Assembly (NCBI RefSeq): GCF_047496725.1
Contig: NC_132981.1
Span: forward strand, 555,001-619,000
DNA: 64,000 bases
DNA from: Anoplolepis gracilipes
Lineage: Eukaryota > Arthropoda > Insecta > Hymenoptera > Formicidae
Direction: 5' to 3'
The notes beneath the pieces were generated by a model that was not told the DNA's origin, searched no databases, and worked only from the letters and a program-made list of their open reading frames with translations. Shown here piece after piece: positions 54,776-64,000 of the stretch; position 1 is the stretch's first letter; each line of letters opens with the position of its first letter. The translations under genes and the position numbers were made by a program.

Positions 54776-55660
54776 ATGATTGACATTTTGAACATTGGAA
54801 GCGAACCAATCTTTGATGACCGTATAGTAAAGATTGAAACTCATACGTACAATCCATACGCAAATACAACACTTGGATATAGCGATGAGATATGGATACC
54901 TATACAGCATCAGGATTTGTACACGTTACCGAGCGAAAGCTTTCTTTACGTCGAGGGAAAATTGACGATAAGGAAAAAGGATGAACTAATGATATTGGGA
55001 AATAATTACATTGCATTCATGTTTGATTAACTTCGATATAAACTCAACAGTGTGGAAATTGATCGCAACAGAAACGTTGGAATAACTTGCACGATTAAAA
55101 ACTATATTTCCCTTACACACGAAAGAAGTAAAATCTTGCACAACGCTGCGTGGAATATAGTTGCAAATAATGGTGGCGAAGGTTACTTCAATTTTTGCGT
55201 GCCACTCAACATGTTGCTTGGATTTTGTGGAGATTTTAAGCGCGTTGTGATTAACACTCGTCATGAATTGATTCTAATACGTTCGCGCAACGACAACAAT
55301 TGTCTATTTGGAGCTCAGGCGGCTGAAGCTGAGATTAAATTACTCAAAATACAATGGCGTATGCCTCACGTAATATTGAACGAAATTAGTAAACTGTCTT
55401 TGCTACAAGCGTTGGAGAGCGGTAGATACTTGAGCATGAGTTTCCGTTCGTGGGATCTATACGAATTTCCTTTGCTACACAGTACGACCAAGCATTCGTG
55501 GACTGTGAAAATTGCCTCTCAGCTGGAGAAACCGCGATACGTAATCTTTGCACTATAGACTGATAGAAAAAATGTAGCGTCGAAAGATATTACCAAATTC
55601 GATGACTGCAAATTGGCAAACGTTAAACTCTATCTAAACTCTGAATTTTACCCGTATTAG
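54776..55660 (+). pseudogene. Major capsid protein, second copy, two stops and truncated
   Basis: From ATG 54776: DILNIGSEPIFDDRIVKIE, EIWIPIQHQDLYTLPSES, YFNFCVPLNMLLGFCGDF, RHELILIRSRNDNNCLFG, FRSWDLYEFPLL. A TAA at 55028-55030 follows AFMFD, where the first copy has Glu-Ile. A TAG at 55556-55558 replaces a Gln codon. Homology ends at SEFYPY, 55658. The N-terminal part, frameshifted in copy one, is intact here, and the two Trp codons lost in copy one are kept. Confidence 0.75.
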
Positions 55661-55973
55661 TTATATTATTGATTCGATACTCGTACTTTAAAGAATTATT
55701 ATACTTACCTTATATTTTATTGATCGCGATACTCGCACCCTAACAGTTATTATACTTACCTAAATTGCATGCGTTTTAACCTAGTTAAGATTACACTCGT
55801 AGCCCGTAGTGTGAAGGCGTGCTCGGGGGCTCGTGGCTGCGGCGAGCATAAAAGGCGCAGTCTCAAACGACTCCTGGGGGTACCGGCCGACCCCCCCCAG
55901 TGTAGAAAGGTTTACCTGGGCAAGCGGCTCTTCCCAGACCGACCGTATTTCCGACGACACTCGTGGGACAAAC
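55661..55973. other. Junction and 5' region of the R1-type element
   Basis: 55661-55790 is AT-rich and unassigned. From ~55795 the DNA becomes GC-rich (CCGTAGTGTGAAGGCGTGC), probably the 5' UTR of the retrotransposon. ACTCGTGGGAC lies just before the ORF1 ATG. Confidence 0.5.
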
Positions 55974-58041
55974 ATGCTAAACATTAAATCACCAAAACAA
56001 AAACCAAAACAAAATGAGGAGGAGGAGGAGATATCTGTCATAAATACAGAACAAATTATAGAAGATACGCTAACGGAGGAGCAGGCTTTACCTACCCAGG
56101 AAGCTATGAACACATTAGTCTGCAAAGAGATTGAGGGCTTACCACCGCCAACAGACGAAGTATTTTCTACACCAGAAACGAGTTTCCTGAGGGAAAAAGA
56201 AATTCCATCACCCTGTCCCTCTCCAGTTGCTTTCGATGATGTTAAGAGGAATCTTTTTAAGGACCTGGACAGCGACACGGATGTCACATCTAACAGAGAA
56301 TCTGTACCAAGCAGAAAGAAAGACTCGAGCAATAATCAGTGATGAATCTGACGATGAAGAAGAGGAAGAAATAAAGAAGAAACATACAACTAGGAGTGAC
56401 GTCATCGACCTGACAGGTCCCCGAGACTCTATGTCTAGTCTTACACATTATGCAGACTCTGAGGGCACTGACCCTAGAATCAGTACAGGGAGGAAAAACA
56501 GATGTGGTGGCGGTAGTGGTGGTGGAAAAACCATTAAGGAGAGGATGAGACAAGTACCCTTAGATTTGGAGGTTCTCAAGGATCATTCTTCTTTGCAATT
56601 GAAAATCGACGCGAAAAAATGGGTCGACGACCTCGAAATAATTAGGAAGGAATGCGAGAATTTGAATGGTCCCTGCCAAAGACTTATGAAAGAACGTCTG
56701 CTCACAATTGGCGAAGTAATCACCTTGTTAGTGGAAAGAGAGGAAGATAGAGGAGATCCAGCGACCCTGAAACGCAAAAACTTAGAGTTGACGACTGCAG
56801 TAGCAGATCATAAAAGGGAGATAGCCCGTCTTAAAAAGGACATTTCAGAAAGTCATGGAGAGCCTGCAGGCTACAATCATAAGAGAGCAGACTTATAAAA
56901 AAGTCATTCAGGCGGATAGGGGTATTTTCCCAATAAAGGAAATAAGAACGATCCCTATGGACTCCAAGGAAACGGAATATAATAGAAATTTTCCAGCCCT
57001 CATTCCTGCCATGGAAGAAGAAATGGTATCAAACAAGGAACGTGCTTCGCGATCTGAACATTACTTCGTGGCTCCCAAGCCACAAAGGGTACCGAGAAGC
57101 AGGCCAACGGCTTCTAGGATTATCAGTAATATCCAGCTGAAACCTCCGAAGGATATAGTTGACTCACATAGAGGTACCGATATGCGAGAAGGAGATCATC
57201 TTATGGAAAGGGCTTCTCCCACCAATAACGACTCGCTTGGATGGACAAAAGTAAGGAAAAATAGAAGGAACTCTATCAGGAATAGAAGAACGAACTCGGA
57301 AGAAACACCTAAGACAAAAGAAGCTTCTGGACCTCCGAGAGAACTCAAGAGCTGGAAAAGCTAAAACCTAAACGGAGAGCCCCTACGACTTCAGCAATAG
57401 TAATCCAGGGGAATAATCCTGACTTTTCATATGCTGATGCAATAGGGAAAGCAAGACAAAACATCTCGATGGAAGAGCTCGGAATCGAGAAATCAAGAAT
57501 TCGTCAGTCCATTAATGGCAACTGGATCATAGAAATAGCGGGTTCAGACAATAAGAACAAGGCAGAGGACCTTAAAGCCAAGCTAATTGAGGTGATAGGT
57601 ATGGAAGCTAAAATCACAAGACCAGTTGTGAAGGGCGATATTAGAGTGAGCGGATTCAATGGGTCACTCCACAAGGACGACATCCTAAAGAGATTAGCGG
57701 AGCTAGGAGACTGCAAAATCCGTGATCTTAAAATCGGAGAAATTAGACCTATGAAAATCGGATTATTTATGATCTGGGTACAATGCCCTCTATCTACGGC
57801 CATTAGAATAGCCAAAACTGCAAGGACCCGAATTGGATGGACGACAGCGCGAATTGAACTTCTGGAGGCAAAACCCATGCAATGCTACAAGTGCTGGGAA
57901 TTTGGCCACACCAGGGTTAACTGTAGATCGACTAATGACAGAATGGGATGTTGTTTCAAGTGTGGTGAACGGGGACATCAAGTGACTGACTGTCCGAACC
58001 CTGCCCCCCTCGTGGGCACACCTTGTCGTGGTGAGGGGGCC
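55974..58041 (+). pseudogene. R1-type retrotransposon ORF1 (gag-like, CCHC knuckles), frameshifted
   Basis: RNA-binding ORF1 protein of an R1-clade element. ATG at 55974 (MLNIKSPKQKPKQNEEEEE). The acidic N-terminal part runs to 56342, the frame then changes to 56300-56890 (GPCQRLMKERLLTIGEVITL, a helical region), then to 56880-57364 (RNFPALIPAMEEE), then, after a stop, to 57469-58041. The last piece has the central domain (KITRPVVKGDIRVSGF) and two zinc knuckles, CYKCWEFGHTRVNC and CFKCGERGHQVTDC. The third knuckle usual in R1 ORF1 proteins is missing: after CPNPAP the sequence becomes identical to the start of the tandem copy at 63027. Three frameshifts make it non-functional. Confidence 0.75.
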
Positions 58042-58171
58042 TAGTAACCGAAAGGTGAAGCCAACGTGCCCAAACAGCATTGCCACGAGTCGGTGTCAGC
58101 TTGCTGAACGAATGGCTCTTATGTGGCAAGCGCACTGCGTGCGTTGTTCAGACGGTGTACGGCCGTCCCCC

Positions 58172-58172
<1 letters not shown>

Positions 58173-58209
<37 letters not shown>
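58173..58209. repeat. Poly-T tract (37 T) in the element leader
   Basis: The second copy has a shorter run at 63212-63230, followed by a C run. Placed inside the leader and not at an element end. Confidence 0.9.
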
Positions 58210-58335
58210 CCCTACCAATTTTTTGCGGGTGCTCCCGCGGGATGAGGGTGCGGAGCGGTGGGTGCTCCTGCCGTGAAGCGTCCCTCAGTGGGGAAAAGTG
58301 GGAGCCGGTCGGGACCCTCGCCCGAAGGACTGGAT

Positions 58336-58352
58336 GGGTGACTCAGTCACCC
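58336..58352. promoter_or_regulatory. Conserved hairpin in the leader
   Basis: GGGTGACT C AGTCACCC forms an 8-bp stem with a one-base loop. It is preserved in the tandem copy at 63364-63380 within otherwise GC-rich leader RNA. May help translation or packaging of the element RNA. Confidence 0.4.
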
Positions 58353-58755
58353 GCCGGGCCAGAGGCGGGGACCACCCCGATCCCAGTGACTCCCACGTGT
58401 GAGTGTGTGTGTGTCTGTGAGCGTGTACTAATTCTCTCTTCATTTTCAGGAATTTTACTTTCAGGTACAATCGGGTTTCGGATGTTGCCGTCTGTGGCTT
58501 CGTCGGCTGGGGCGGTCGTTAGGTCGTCGTTGTCGTCGCGGTCGCTCTCGTCGAGGTCGGGCCCGCATAAGTCTAAAGACTAAGGTGTTAGGAACCGTGC
58601 TTAGGGTCTGCATGATCGCGTAGACGTTAAATGTCGCGGTCGCGAACGGTCCGCTCCGGGATACCTGCCGTCCTCCCGGAGTATTTAGGCTTGGCGGCGT
58701 AAAGGTGGCTCTACGTCGCTCGACCACCCCTTCCACCGTACTCGTGGGAATCAGT

Positions 58756-61700
58756 ATGAAATTTAATAATATCTTTGACGTGGTGAGGAAGAGTGCCCGC
58801 CTGGCCGACCGCTTCCGGTCTGGCGCGGCCGCGAGTAGGGAAGCGCGGGGTGTCTCCGTCGTTGAGTCGCGGGTCTGCTCGACCGCGTGCTCGGTGGCGG
58901 CCTCCGCCTCCTCGAGAGCGCCTCACCGAGCTGTGCGCGGGCGGGCCCGTGACACAATACGCGATGGCGCACAGCCCCGAGATTGCGGCCTTCCTGCCGC
59001 TAGAACCGCGTTCGTGAATCGCGAAGCAACCGGGATTAGATCCGCGTACGTTGTGTTAGAGCGCTGTTCTATTACTACGATCAGGTCGGCGTCGGTCAAT
59101 TCAGCGCGAGAATCGGAGACCGGCGTAAAACAAATAGCGCGCGAAATAGAAAAGTCCGCGATTAGGCCCGCGATTAGACCCGCGCTTAGATCCGCGAACA
59201 TTGCGACAACGGTGCGAAAGACGGTTAGATTCGCGGACCCAACCCCACCCCACACAGCGAGTGGCCCGGCGCCACAGGAATTAGGTAGGATAAGCTCTAG
59301 CTTAGGTAGTGCGTCCACGGGTGTTAGGATGCTGCAGCTGAACATGCGACGTTCGGCTGTAGTAACGGGTGAGGTACGTCAACTCGTAGTCGAAAAGCGA
59401 CTTGACGTCTTAGCACTGCAGGAACCACACGTCGGGAAACAAGGTTCGGGTTACAAAGTCGTAGGATTAAGCATAGGGATGAGGGTTGCCGCAGTGCGCT
59501 CACAACGTCCGTGGGCAGCAGTGGTAATCTGCAATCCCAATTTAGATACGGTTTTCGTCTCGCAGCTTAGCACTACGCATTGTGTCTGCGTGGAAGTGCG
59601 GGCCCCCAGCTTCTCTTTCTACGTTGTCTCGTGCTACTTCCAGTACAGCGACGAGATTGAGAAGCACCTCAGCCACCTCGAAACGGTGCTTCGTTCACTG
59701 AGGGGGGAGAGACTTATTATAGGTGTAGACGCCAATGCTCGATCGTCACTCTGGGGTCCCCAAGAGACAGACGATAGAGGTGCCAGATTCGAGGACCTCA
59801 TCAGGGCATTTGGCTTGTCAGTGGTCAACGATGCTGGACAGCCGCCCACCTTTTGGACGACAAGGGGTTCGTCATTCATCGACGTAACCCTGACGTCGCC
59901 CTCCATGAACAAGTTCATCTGTGACTGGAAGGTAAGGTGTGACTGGACCACCAGTGACCACAGGGCCGTGGACATAAGATTGAGATTGCCGAAAGAGTCA
60001 GGTGCCGATCGGGGCGCTGGGAACACGAGGTTCGACACAAGTCGGGCCGACTGGGAACGGTTCTCTGTCACCCTGACAGATCTTTCAAGATCGCAACTGG
60101 AGGCTATCGATCTGTGCTCCACAATAGAAGTAGAGAAAATGGCAGAAACGCTCACAGTGGTGCTCACGGAGACCTGTGTCGCGTCAATGCCTAGGAAGCG
60201 CAAATTTAGGAAGTCCAACCCGTGGTGGACTAAAAAATTAACTATAATGAAGAAACAGGTATATAGATTGCGTCGTGCCCTTCAGGGAGGGCGAGAGGAC
60301 CCTACTTACCTCCGGGTGCTGCTGGAGTATCGTTCTTCACAAAGGCAGTACTGTAGGGGGGTGAGGCGGGCGAAACTCGCAAGCTGGCGGAAGTTCGTCA
60401 CATCGCACGGCAACCGGGAGCCCTGGGGCTTCGTTTACAAGCAACAGGCGAGCAAACTCCAGGTTGAGGGGGTGCTAAGCACACTCCGGTGTGGCGAATA
60501 TTCCACAAAGTCACTAGGGGAGACCGCTAGTTACCTCCTGGATGTGCACATCCCAGATGACCGGGAGATAGAAGACACGCTCGAACAGCGTGAAATTAGA
60601 AACGAATGCAGGGTCGCTCCCGATACAGCCGACGCCTCTTTCTTCACGGAGGCGGAAATGGCTCGCGCAGTGAAGACTTTTAAGAACAATAAAGCTCCGG
60701 GTTTAGATCTAGTCGAGGTCGCCGTACTCAAGGCGGCCTGTAAAATAATCCCCGGTCAGTTAGTTAGGCTTTTCAACGGGTGTCTCCAGTGGGGCGTCTT
60801 TCCTTCTGTCTGGAAGGAGGGTTCACTCCGAATCCTGCTGAAAGGCGAAGACAAGGACGAGAGAGACCCGAAATCCTACAGACCCATTTGTCTCCTCTCC
60901 GTAGTAGGAAAACTTTTCGAGAAGCTTATAAAAGCTCGTCTGCTAGACACGTCACTGGCACCGGGGAAGGTCTCCGATCGACAATTCGGGTTCATGCCCG
61001 GAAGGTCGACGGAGGAGGCTGTCGTGGAGTTGCGACGGATGGTCTCTGCCTCCGAAAGGAGGTACGCCATTGCGCTTCTCTTCGACATTTCCGGGGCTTT
61101 TGACAATGTCTGGTGGCCCCTTGTGTTAGATAGCCTTAAGAAACGAGATTGTCCGCGTAATATTTTCGAAGTACTCCGGAGTTACTTCAGCGATCGAAAT
61201 GTAAAAATCTCTCTTAGCTCCGCGGAGGTGTCCAAGCGGGCCGAGAGGGGGTGCCCTCAGGGTTCCGTTCTGGGCCCGGCCTGCTGGAACCTCATGTTTG
61301 ATGGCCTATTGAGATTACTGGAAGACGTGATTCCAGAAAGATTCGCCGCGTACGCGGACGACCTCGTGGTCGTCATAAACGGAAACTCGCGAAGAGAACT
61401 GGAAACAGAAGGCCAACGTGTAGTCAACATAATAACAGAATGGTGTAGGTCCGCGAAACTTCAGATTTCCGAGCGTAAAACTGAAGCCATCATTCTGAAA
61501 TCCGACGCGATCGCGAGAAACCCGATAGGTAGACGGGGAGGAGCACGACCGGATAGGAAGCGAAAAACAAGCAAGAAAACCGTCGACTTCGATAACAGAC
61601 CGCCAATTATTAAAATCGGTGAATCGAAAATAGGATTTAAGCGAACGGTTAGGTATCTTGGCGTCTATTTGGATAGAAATTTAAAGGTCAGATTGCACTG

Positions 61701-62508
61701 CGAATATTTAAACAGCAAAGTCGGTCCGCTGTTCGAAAAGTTAGGTAGAGTAGCGAGAGCCCATTGGGGCCTGCGTTTTAGGACACTCTCCACAATCTAC
61801 CGGGGCGTGTTCGCACCGACAGTGGCTTATGCCGCTGCGGGGTGGGCCGACCTGTGTACGGAGAGAGATATTAGAATTCTGAGAGCCTTGCAGCGTCGAG
61901 TCCTAATTTCAATGACTGGCGCATACCGCACGGCCTCGTGGGAGTCGCTTTGCGTCGTCGGAGGAGCGACTCCTGTAGACATAGTTCTTCGCGAAGGTGC
62001 CGCGCGTTATAACGTTAGATCGGGAAAAGACGCCAAGATCGGTAATATTGAGATCTCCGCCGGAACCGAAAGAAAAACCGCGATCGTAGGAATAAAAAAC
62101 GAAGCGATAAATATGTGGCAGACCCGATGGAATTCTTCAAGTAAGGGTCGTACCACGTTCGCCTTCTTTAGGGACGTGCGAGATAGGCTAGCTGCGCGTT
62201 CGTTAGATATAAATCATTGGAGCACACAGGTCCTCACTGGACACGGGGATTTCAGAGAAAGACTCGCGTCGTTAGGTCTCGTGGAAAGTGACGTGTGCAT
62301 TTGCGGAGGTGGAATCGATTCAGTCCAGCACTTCTTGCTGGAATGTCCCCTCTTTGACGCGCAGAGAGAGATACTGCGAAGCGTCGTACCGGAAGGTGAA
62401 TGGCAGTGGCCGGATGTGGCACGCTTCTTCGTGTCAAACCCAGAGGCCCTGTCCGTATTTACCGATTTTTGCCGCGAATCCCTCTGGTTGAAGGGATACG
62501 AAACGTAG
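58756..62508 (+). CDS. R1-clade ORF2: AP-type endonuclease and reverse transcriptase
   Basis: Intact, 1250 codons from ATG 58756 (MKFNNIFDVVRKSARL). Residues ~1-190 are Ala/Arg/Ser-rich. The endonuclease domain follows: VLALQEPHVGKQ, LIIGVDANARSSLWG, SFIDVTLTSPS and DWTTSDHRAVDI. The RT domain has NNKAPGLDLVEV, SYRPICLLSVVGKLFEKL, LFDISGAFDNVWW (motif A), GCPQGSVLGPACWN (motif B) and AAYADDLVVV (catalytic motif C, residue ~865). The C-terminus has ICGGGIDSVQHFLLECPL, a CCHC-like knuckle. These features and their order fit the R1 clade. No stop or frameshift is seen, so it could encode active enzyme although its ORF1 partner is broken. The frame is open further upstream without ATG; this ATG follows the CTCGTGGGA box. 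Confidence 0.9.
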   Translation: MKFNNIFDVVRKSARLADRFRSGAAASREARGVSVVESRVCSTACSVAASASSRAPHRAVRGRARDTIRDGAQPRDCGLPAARTAFVNREATGIRSAYVVLERCSITTIRSASVNSARESETGVKQIAREIEKSAIRPAIRPALRSANIATTVRKTVRFADPTPPHTASGPAPQELGRISSSLGSASTGVRMLQLNMRRSAVVTGEVRQLVVEKRLDVLALQEPHVGKQGSGYKVVGLSIGMRVAAVRSQRPWAAVVICNPNLDTVFVSQLSTTHCVCVEVRAPSFSFYVVSCYFQYSDEIEKHLSHLETVLRSLRGERLIIGVDANARSSLWGPQETDDRGARFEDLIRAFGLSVVNDAGQPPTFWTTRGSSFIDVTLTSPSMNKFICDWKVRCDWTTSDHRAVDIRLRLPKESGADRGAGNTRFDTSRADWERFSVTLTDLSRSQLEAIDLCSTIEVEKMAETLTVVLTETCVASMPRKRKFRKSNPWWTKKLTIMKKQVYRLRRALQGGREDPTYLRVLLEYRSSQRQYCRGVRRAKLASWRKFVTSHGNREPWGFVYKQQASKLQVEGVLSTLRCGEYSTKSLGETASYLLDVHIPDDREIEDTLEQREIRNECRVAPDTADASFFTEAEMARAVKTFKNNKAPGLDLVEVAVLKAACKIIPGQLVRLFNGCLQWGVFPSVWKEGSLRILLKGEDKDERDPKSYRPICLLSVVGKLFEKLIKARLLDTSLAPGKVSDRQFGFMPGRSTEEAVVELRRMVSASERRYAIALLFDISGAFDNVWWPLVLDSLKKRDCPRNIFEVLRSYFSDRNVKISLSSAEVSKRAERGCPQGSVLGPACWNLMFDGLLRLLEDVIPERFAAYADDLVVVINGNSRRELETEGQRVVNIITEWCRSAKLQISERKTEAIILKSDAIARNPIGRRGGARPDRKRKTSKKTVDFDNRPPIIKIGESKIGFKRTVRYLGVYLDRNLKVRLHCEYLNSKVGPLFEKLGRVARAHWGLRFRTLSTIYRGVFAPTVAYAAAGWADLCTERDIRILRALQRRVLISMTGAYRTASWESLCVVGGATPVDIVLREGAARYNVRSGKDAKIGNIEISAGTERKTAIVGIKNEAINMWQTRWNSSSKGRTTFAFFRDVRDRLAARSLDINHWSTQVLTGHGDFRERLASLGLVESDVCICGGGIDSVQHFLLECPLFDAQREILRSVVPEGEWQWPDVARFFVSNPEALSVFTDFCRESLWLKGYET

Positions 62509-63026
62509 ATGAAATATTAGGTAGGCGCGTTGTTCAACCGAAGAGGTCGGAGCCTTCGGATATGGGGGTGTGACCCCGTAATCTTCTCGGGACAACCACG
62601 CTCTCGAGCAGCGTTCGCGTCGCGTTAGATAAAATTAGGTAGGACTCCACTTACCTTATTACGCCCACCTATCCCACCATTCCCTTCGCCCAACAGGGTC
62701 AGAAGCGTTCATCCAGGTCGGGATGCAAATGGACAGGCCTCCCCGTGGTCCCCGTGGGCACGACGGATAAGATAGCGGGGTGAAGGAGTCGGATAGTGGC
62801 GAATGCCAGCCGGCGGAGTTTATGTCACCCTAAGGAAGGAAGGATGGGCTTATTTGTCGTGGCCAAACTGTCCATCCTGCTCACACGAACCAGCAGGCGC
62901 TACTGGATTTTTCCATCGCCCGTCTCGGGGCGGTTCCGATAGACAGTGGATGTAAAAATGTGGCGTATGCCTGAAAGGGCGAGGTAGCACGGGCCTTTCC
63001 CACTCGTGGGAACGGCTCACACATTA
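62509..63026. other. 3' region of the R1-type unit
   Basis: GC-rich, no frame. Contains ACTCGTGGGAACGGC at 63002 close to the junction with the next copy. No poly-A tail at the junction. Confidence 0.6.
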
Positions 63027-64000
63027 ACTGTCCGAACCCTGCCCCCCTCGTGGGCACACCTTGACGTGGTGAGGGGGCCTAGTAACCGAAAGGTGAAGCC
63101 AACGTGCCCAAACAGCATTGCCACGAGTCGGTGTCAGCTTGCTGAACGAATGGCTCTTATGTGGCAAGCGCACTGCGTGCGTTGTTCAGACGGTTTACGG
63201 CCGTCCCCCCCTTTTTTTTTTTTTTTTTTTCCTCCCCCCCCCCTAATTTCATGCGGGTGCTCCTGCGGGATGAGGGTGCGGAGCGGTGGGTGCTCCTGCC
63301 GTGAAGCGTCCCTCAGTGGGGAAAAGTGGGAGCCGGTCGGGACCCTCGCCCGAAGGACTGGATGGGTGACTCAGTCACCCGCCGGGCCAGAGGCGGGGAC
63401 CACCCCGATCCCAGTGACTCCCACGTGTGAGTGTGTGTGTGTCTGTGAGCGTGTCTACTAATTCTCTCTTTATTTTCAGGAATTTTACTTTCAGGTACAA
63501 TCGGGTTTCGGATGTTGCCGTCTGTGGCTTCGTCGGCTGGGGCGGTCGTTAGGTCGTCGTTGTCGTCGCGGTCGCGAACGGTCCGCTCCGGGATACCTGC
63601 CGTCCTTCCGGAGTATTTAGGCTTGGCGGCGTAAAGGTGGCTCTACGTCGCTCGACCACCCCTTCCACCGTACTCGTGGGAACAAATATGGTGTTTGAAA
63701 ACAAAATCTTTGACGTGGTGAGGAGGAGTGCCCGCCTGGCCGACCGCTTCCGGTCTGGCGCGGCCGCGAGTAGGGAAGCGCGGGGTGTCTCCGTCGTTGA
63801 GTCGCGGGTCTGCTCGACCGCGTGCTCGGTGGCGGCCTCCGCCTCCTCGAGAGCGCCTCACCGAGCTGTGCGCGGGCGGGCCCGTGACACAATACGCGAT
63901 GGCGCACAGCCCCTAGATTGCGGCCTTCCTGCCGCTAGAACCGCGTTCGTGAATCGCGAAGCAACCGGGATTAGATCCGCGTACGTTGTGTTAGAGCGCT
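63027..64000 (+). mobile_element. Second tandem R1-type unit, cut by the window end
   Basis: Repeats the leader of the first unit. Between 63560 and 63600 it lacks 98 bases present at 58546-58643, exactly between two copies of GTCGCGGTCGC. The T run is shorter. Continues beyond the window. Confidence 0.8.
63688..64000 (+). CDS. R1-clade ORF2, second copy, N-terminal part only
   Basis: Starts at ATG 63688 (MVFENKIFDVVRRSARLADR), aligned with 58756 of the first unit. After the first few residues it is nearly the same protein (GAAASREARGVSVVESRV) and stays open to the window end. The endonuclease and RT domains would lie outside the window, so integrity cannot be judged. The start region differs in several codons (NKI in place of NNI), the most variable part of the copies. 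Confidence 0.75.
   Translation, partial: MVFENKIFDVVRRSARLADRFRSGAAASREARGVSVVESRVCSTACSVAASASSRAPHRAVRGRARDTIRDGAQPLDCGLPAARTAFVNREATGIRSAYVVLER

Larger units (their letters stand above)
52486..55660. mobile_element. Second, truncated copy of the capsid-gene cluster
   Basis: Collinear with 37805-41265 of the first copy, from the middle of the ATPase to the last quarter of the major capsid gene, in the same orientation. No terminal repeats are present. Divergence from the first copy is high enough to be a separate lineage, not a duplication in place. Truncated on both sides, so it arrived as a fragment or lost its ends by deletion. Confidence 0.75.
57989..63026 (+). mobile_element. R1-clade non-LTR unit with ORF2, repeated in tandem
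   Basis: A 5038-base unit that starts ACTGTCCGAACCCTGCCCCC. The same sequence starts again at 63027, directly after the 3' UTR. It comprises a ~770-base leader with a 37-base T run, ORF2, and a ~520-base 3' region. Head-to-tail tandem copies are typical of site-specific R1-type elements, or this is a tandem duplication. The copies are ~97% alike by eye. Confidence 0.7.

Noticed and set aside
58080..58583. Frame through the poly-T tract in the R1 leader
   Set aside because: Contains a poly-Phe run from the T tract, and the tandem copy does not keep the same frame. Leader, not gene.
60531..61106. Frames on the other strand or in other phase within ORF2
   Set aside because: Shadows of the intact 1250-codon ORF2.

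Overview
The window looks like animal nuclear DNA, most likely from an insect, and by inference a hymenopteran such as an ant. The evidence is short GT-AG introns with AT-rich content, a Sevenless/ROS1-type receptor exon set, and a dense mix of Penelope-like, P-element, Tc1, R1-type, LTR and capsid-bearing (Polinton/adintovirus-like) elements. I see no bacterial operon, rRNA, tRNA or CRISPR array. Almost every coding stretch is a mobile-element relic. The only host gene I can support is on the minus strand, with four exons (50762-50640, 49247-49112, 25629-25536, 25393-24767) whose splice phases all agree.

Layout. 1-9330: a Penelope-like element (PLE) with inverted arms, a broken P-element transposase and a second scrambled PLE. 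10043-15130: a TIR element interrupted by an LTR-type unit, then a second LTR-type unit carrying two minus-strand ORFs. 15800-20300: a PLE fragment and a broken LINE reverse transcriptase. 20397-24680: foldback elements and microsatellites. 24767-50762: the receptor gene, whose roughly 23.5-kb second intron holds nested insertions. The largest is a 10.6-kb unit (34522-45086) with long terminal inverted repeats, TATA on both sides and a capsid-gene cluster: packaging ATPase, PLA2 protein, adenain-like protease, penton-like protein, double-jelly-roll-type major capsid protein and several unknown genes. I found no PolB or integrase in it. 52486-55660: a second, truncated copy of the middle of that cluster. 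55974-64000: R1-clade non-LTR retrotransposon sequence: a frame-broken ORF1, one intact 1250-codon ORF2 and the start of a second copy in tandem.

How the parts fit. In the capsid element the ATPase and the unknown acidic protein are transcribed leftward, and the virion genes rightward, from a gap of about 80 bp. This is the compact divergent plan of a small DNA virus. A separate three-exon gene near the right terminal repeat is intact as a model and I do not recognise it. The two copies of the cluster carry different disabling changes (P-loop deletion, nonsense codons, frameshifts, loss of a PLA2 catalytic His), so each decayed independently. The outer ends of the element (CAAGGTGTCC/GGACACCCTG) resemble those of small foldback elements elsewhere in the window, which suggests a shared way of moving.

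Limits: all family assignments are by eye from motifs and gene order. No database search was run, and edges of repeats are accurate to roughly 5-20 bases.
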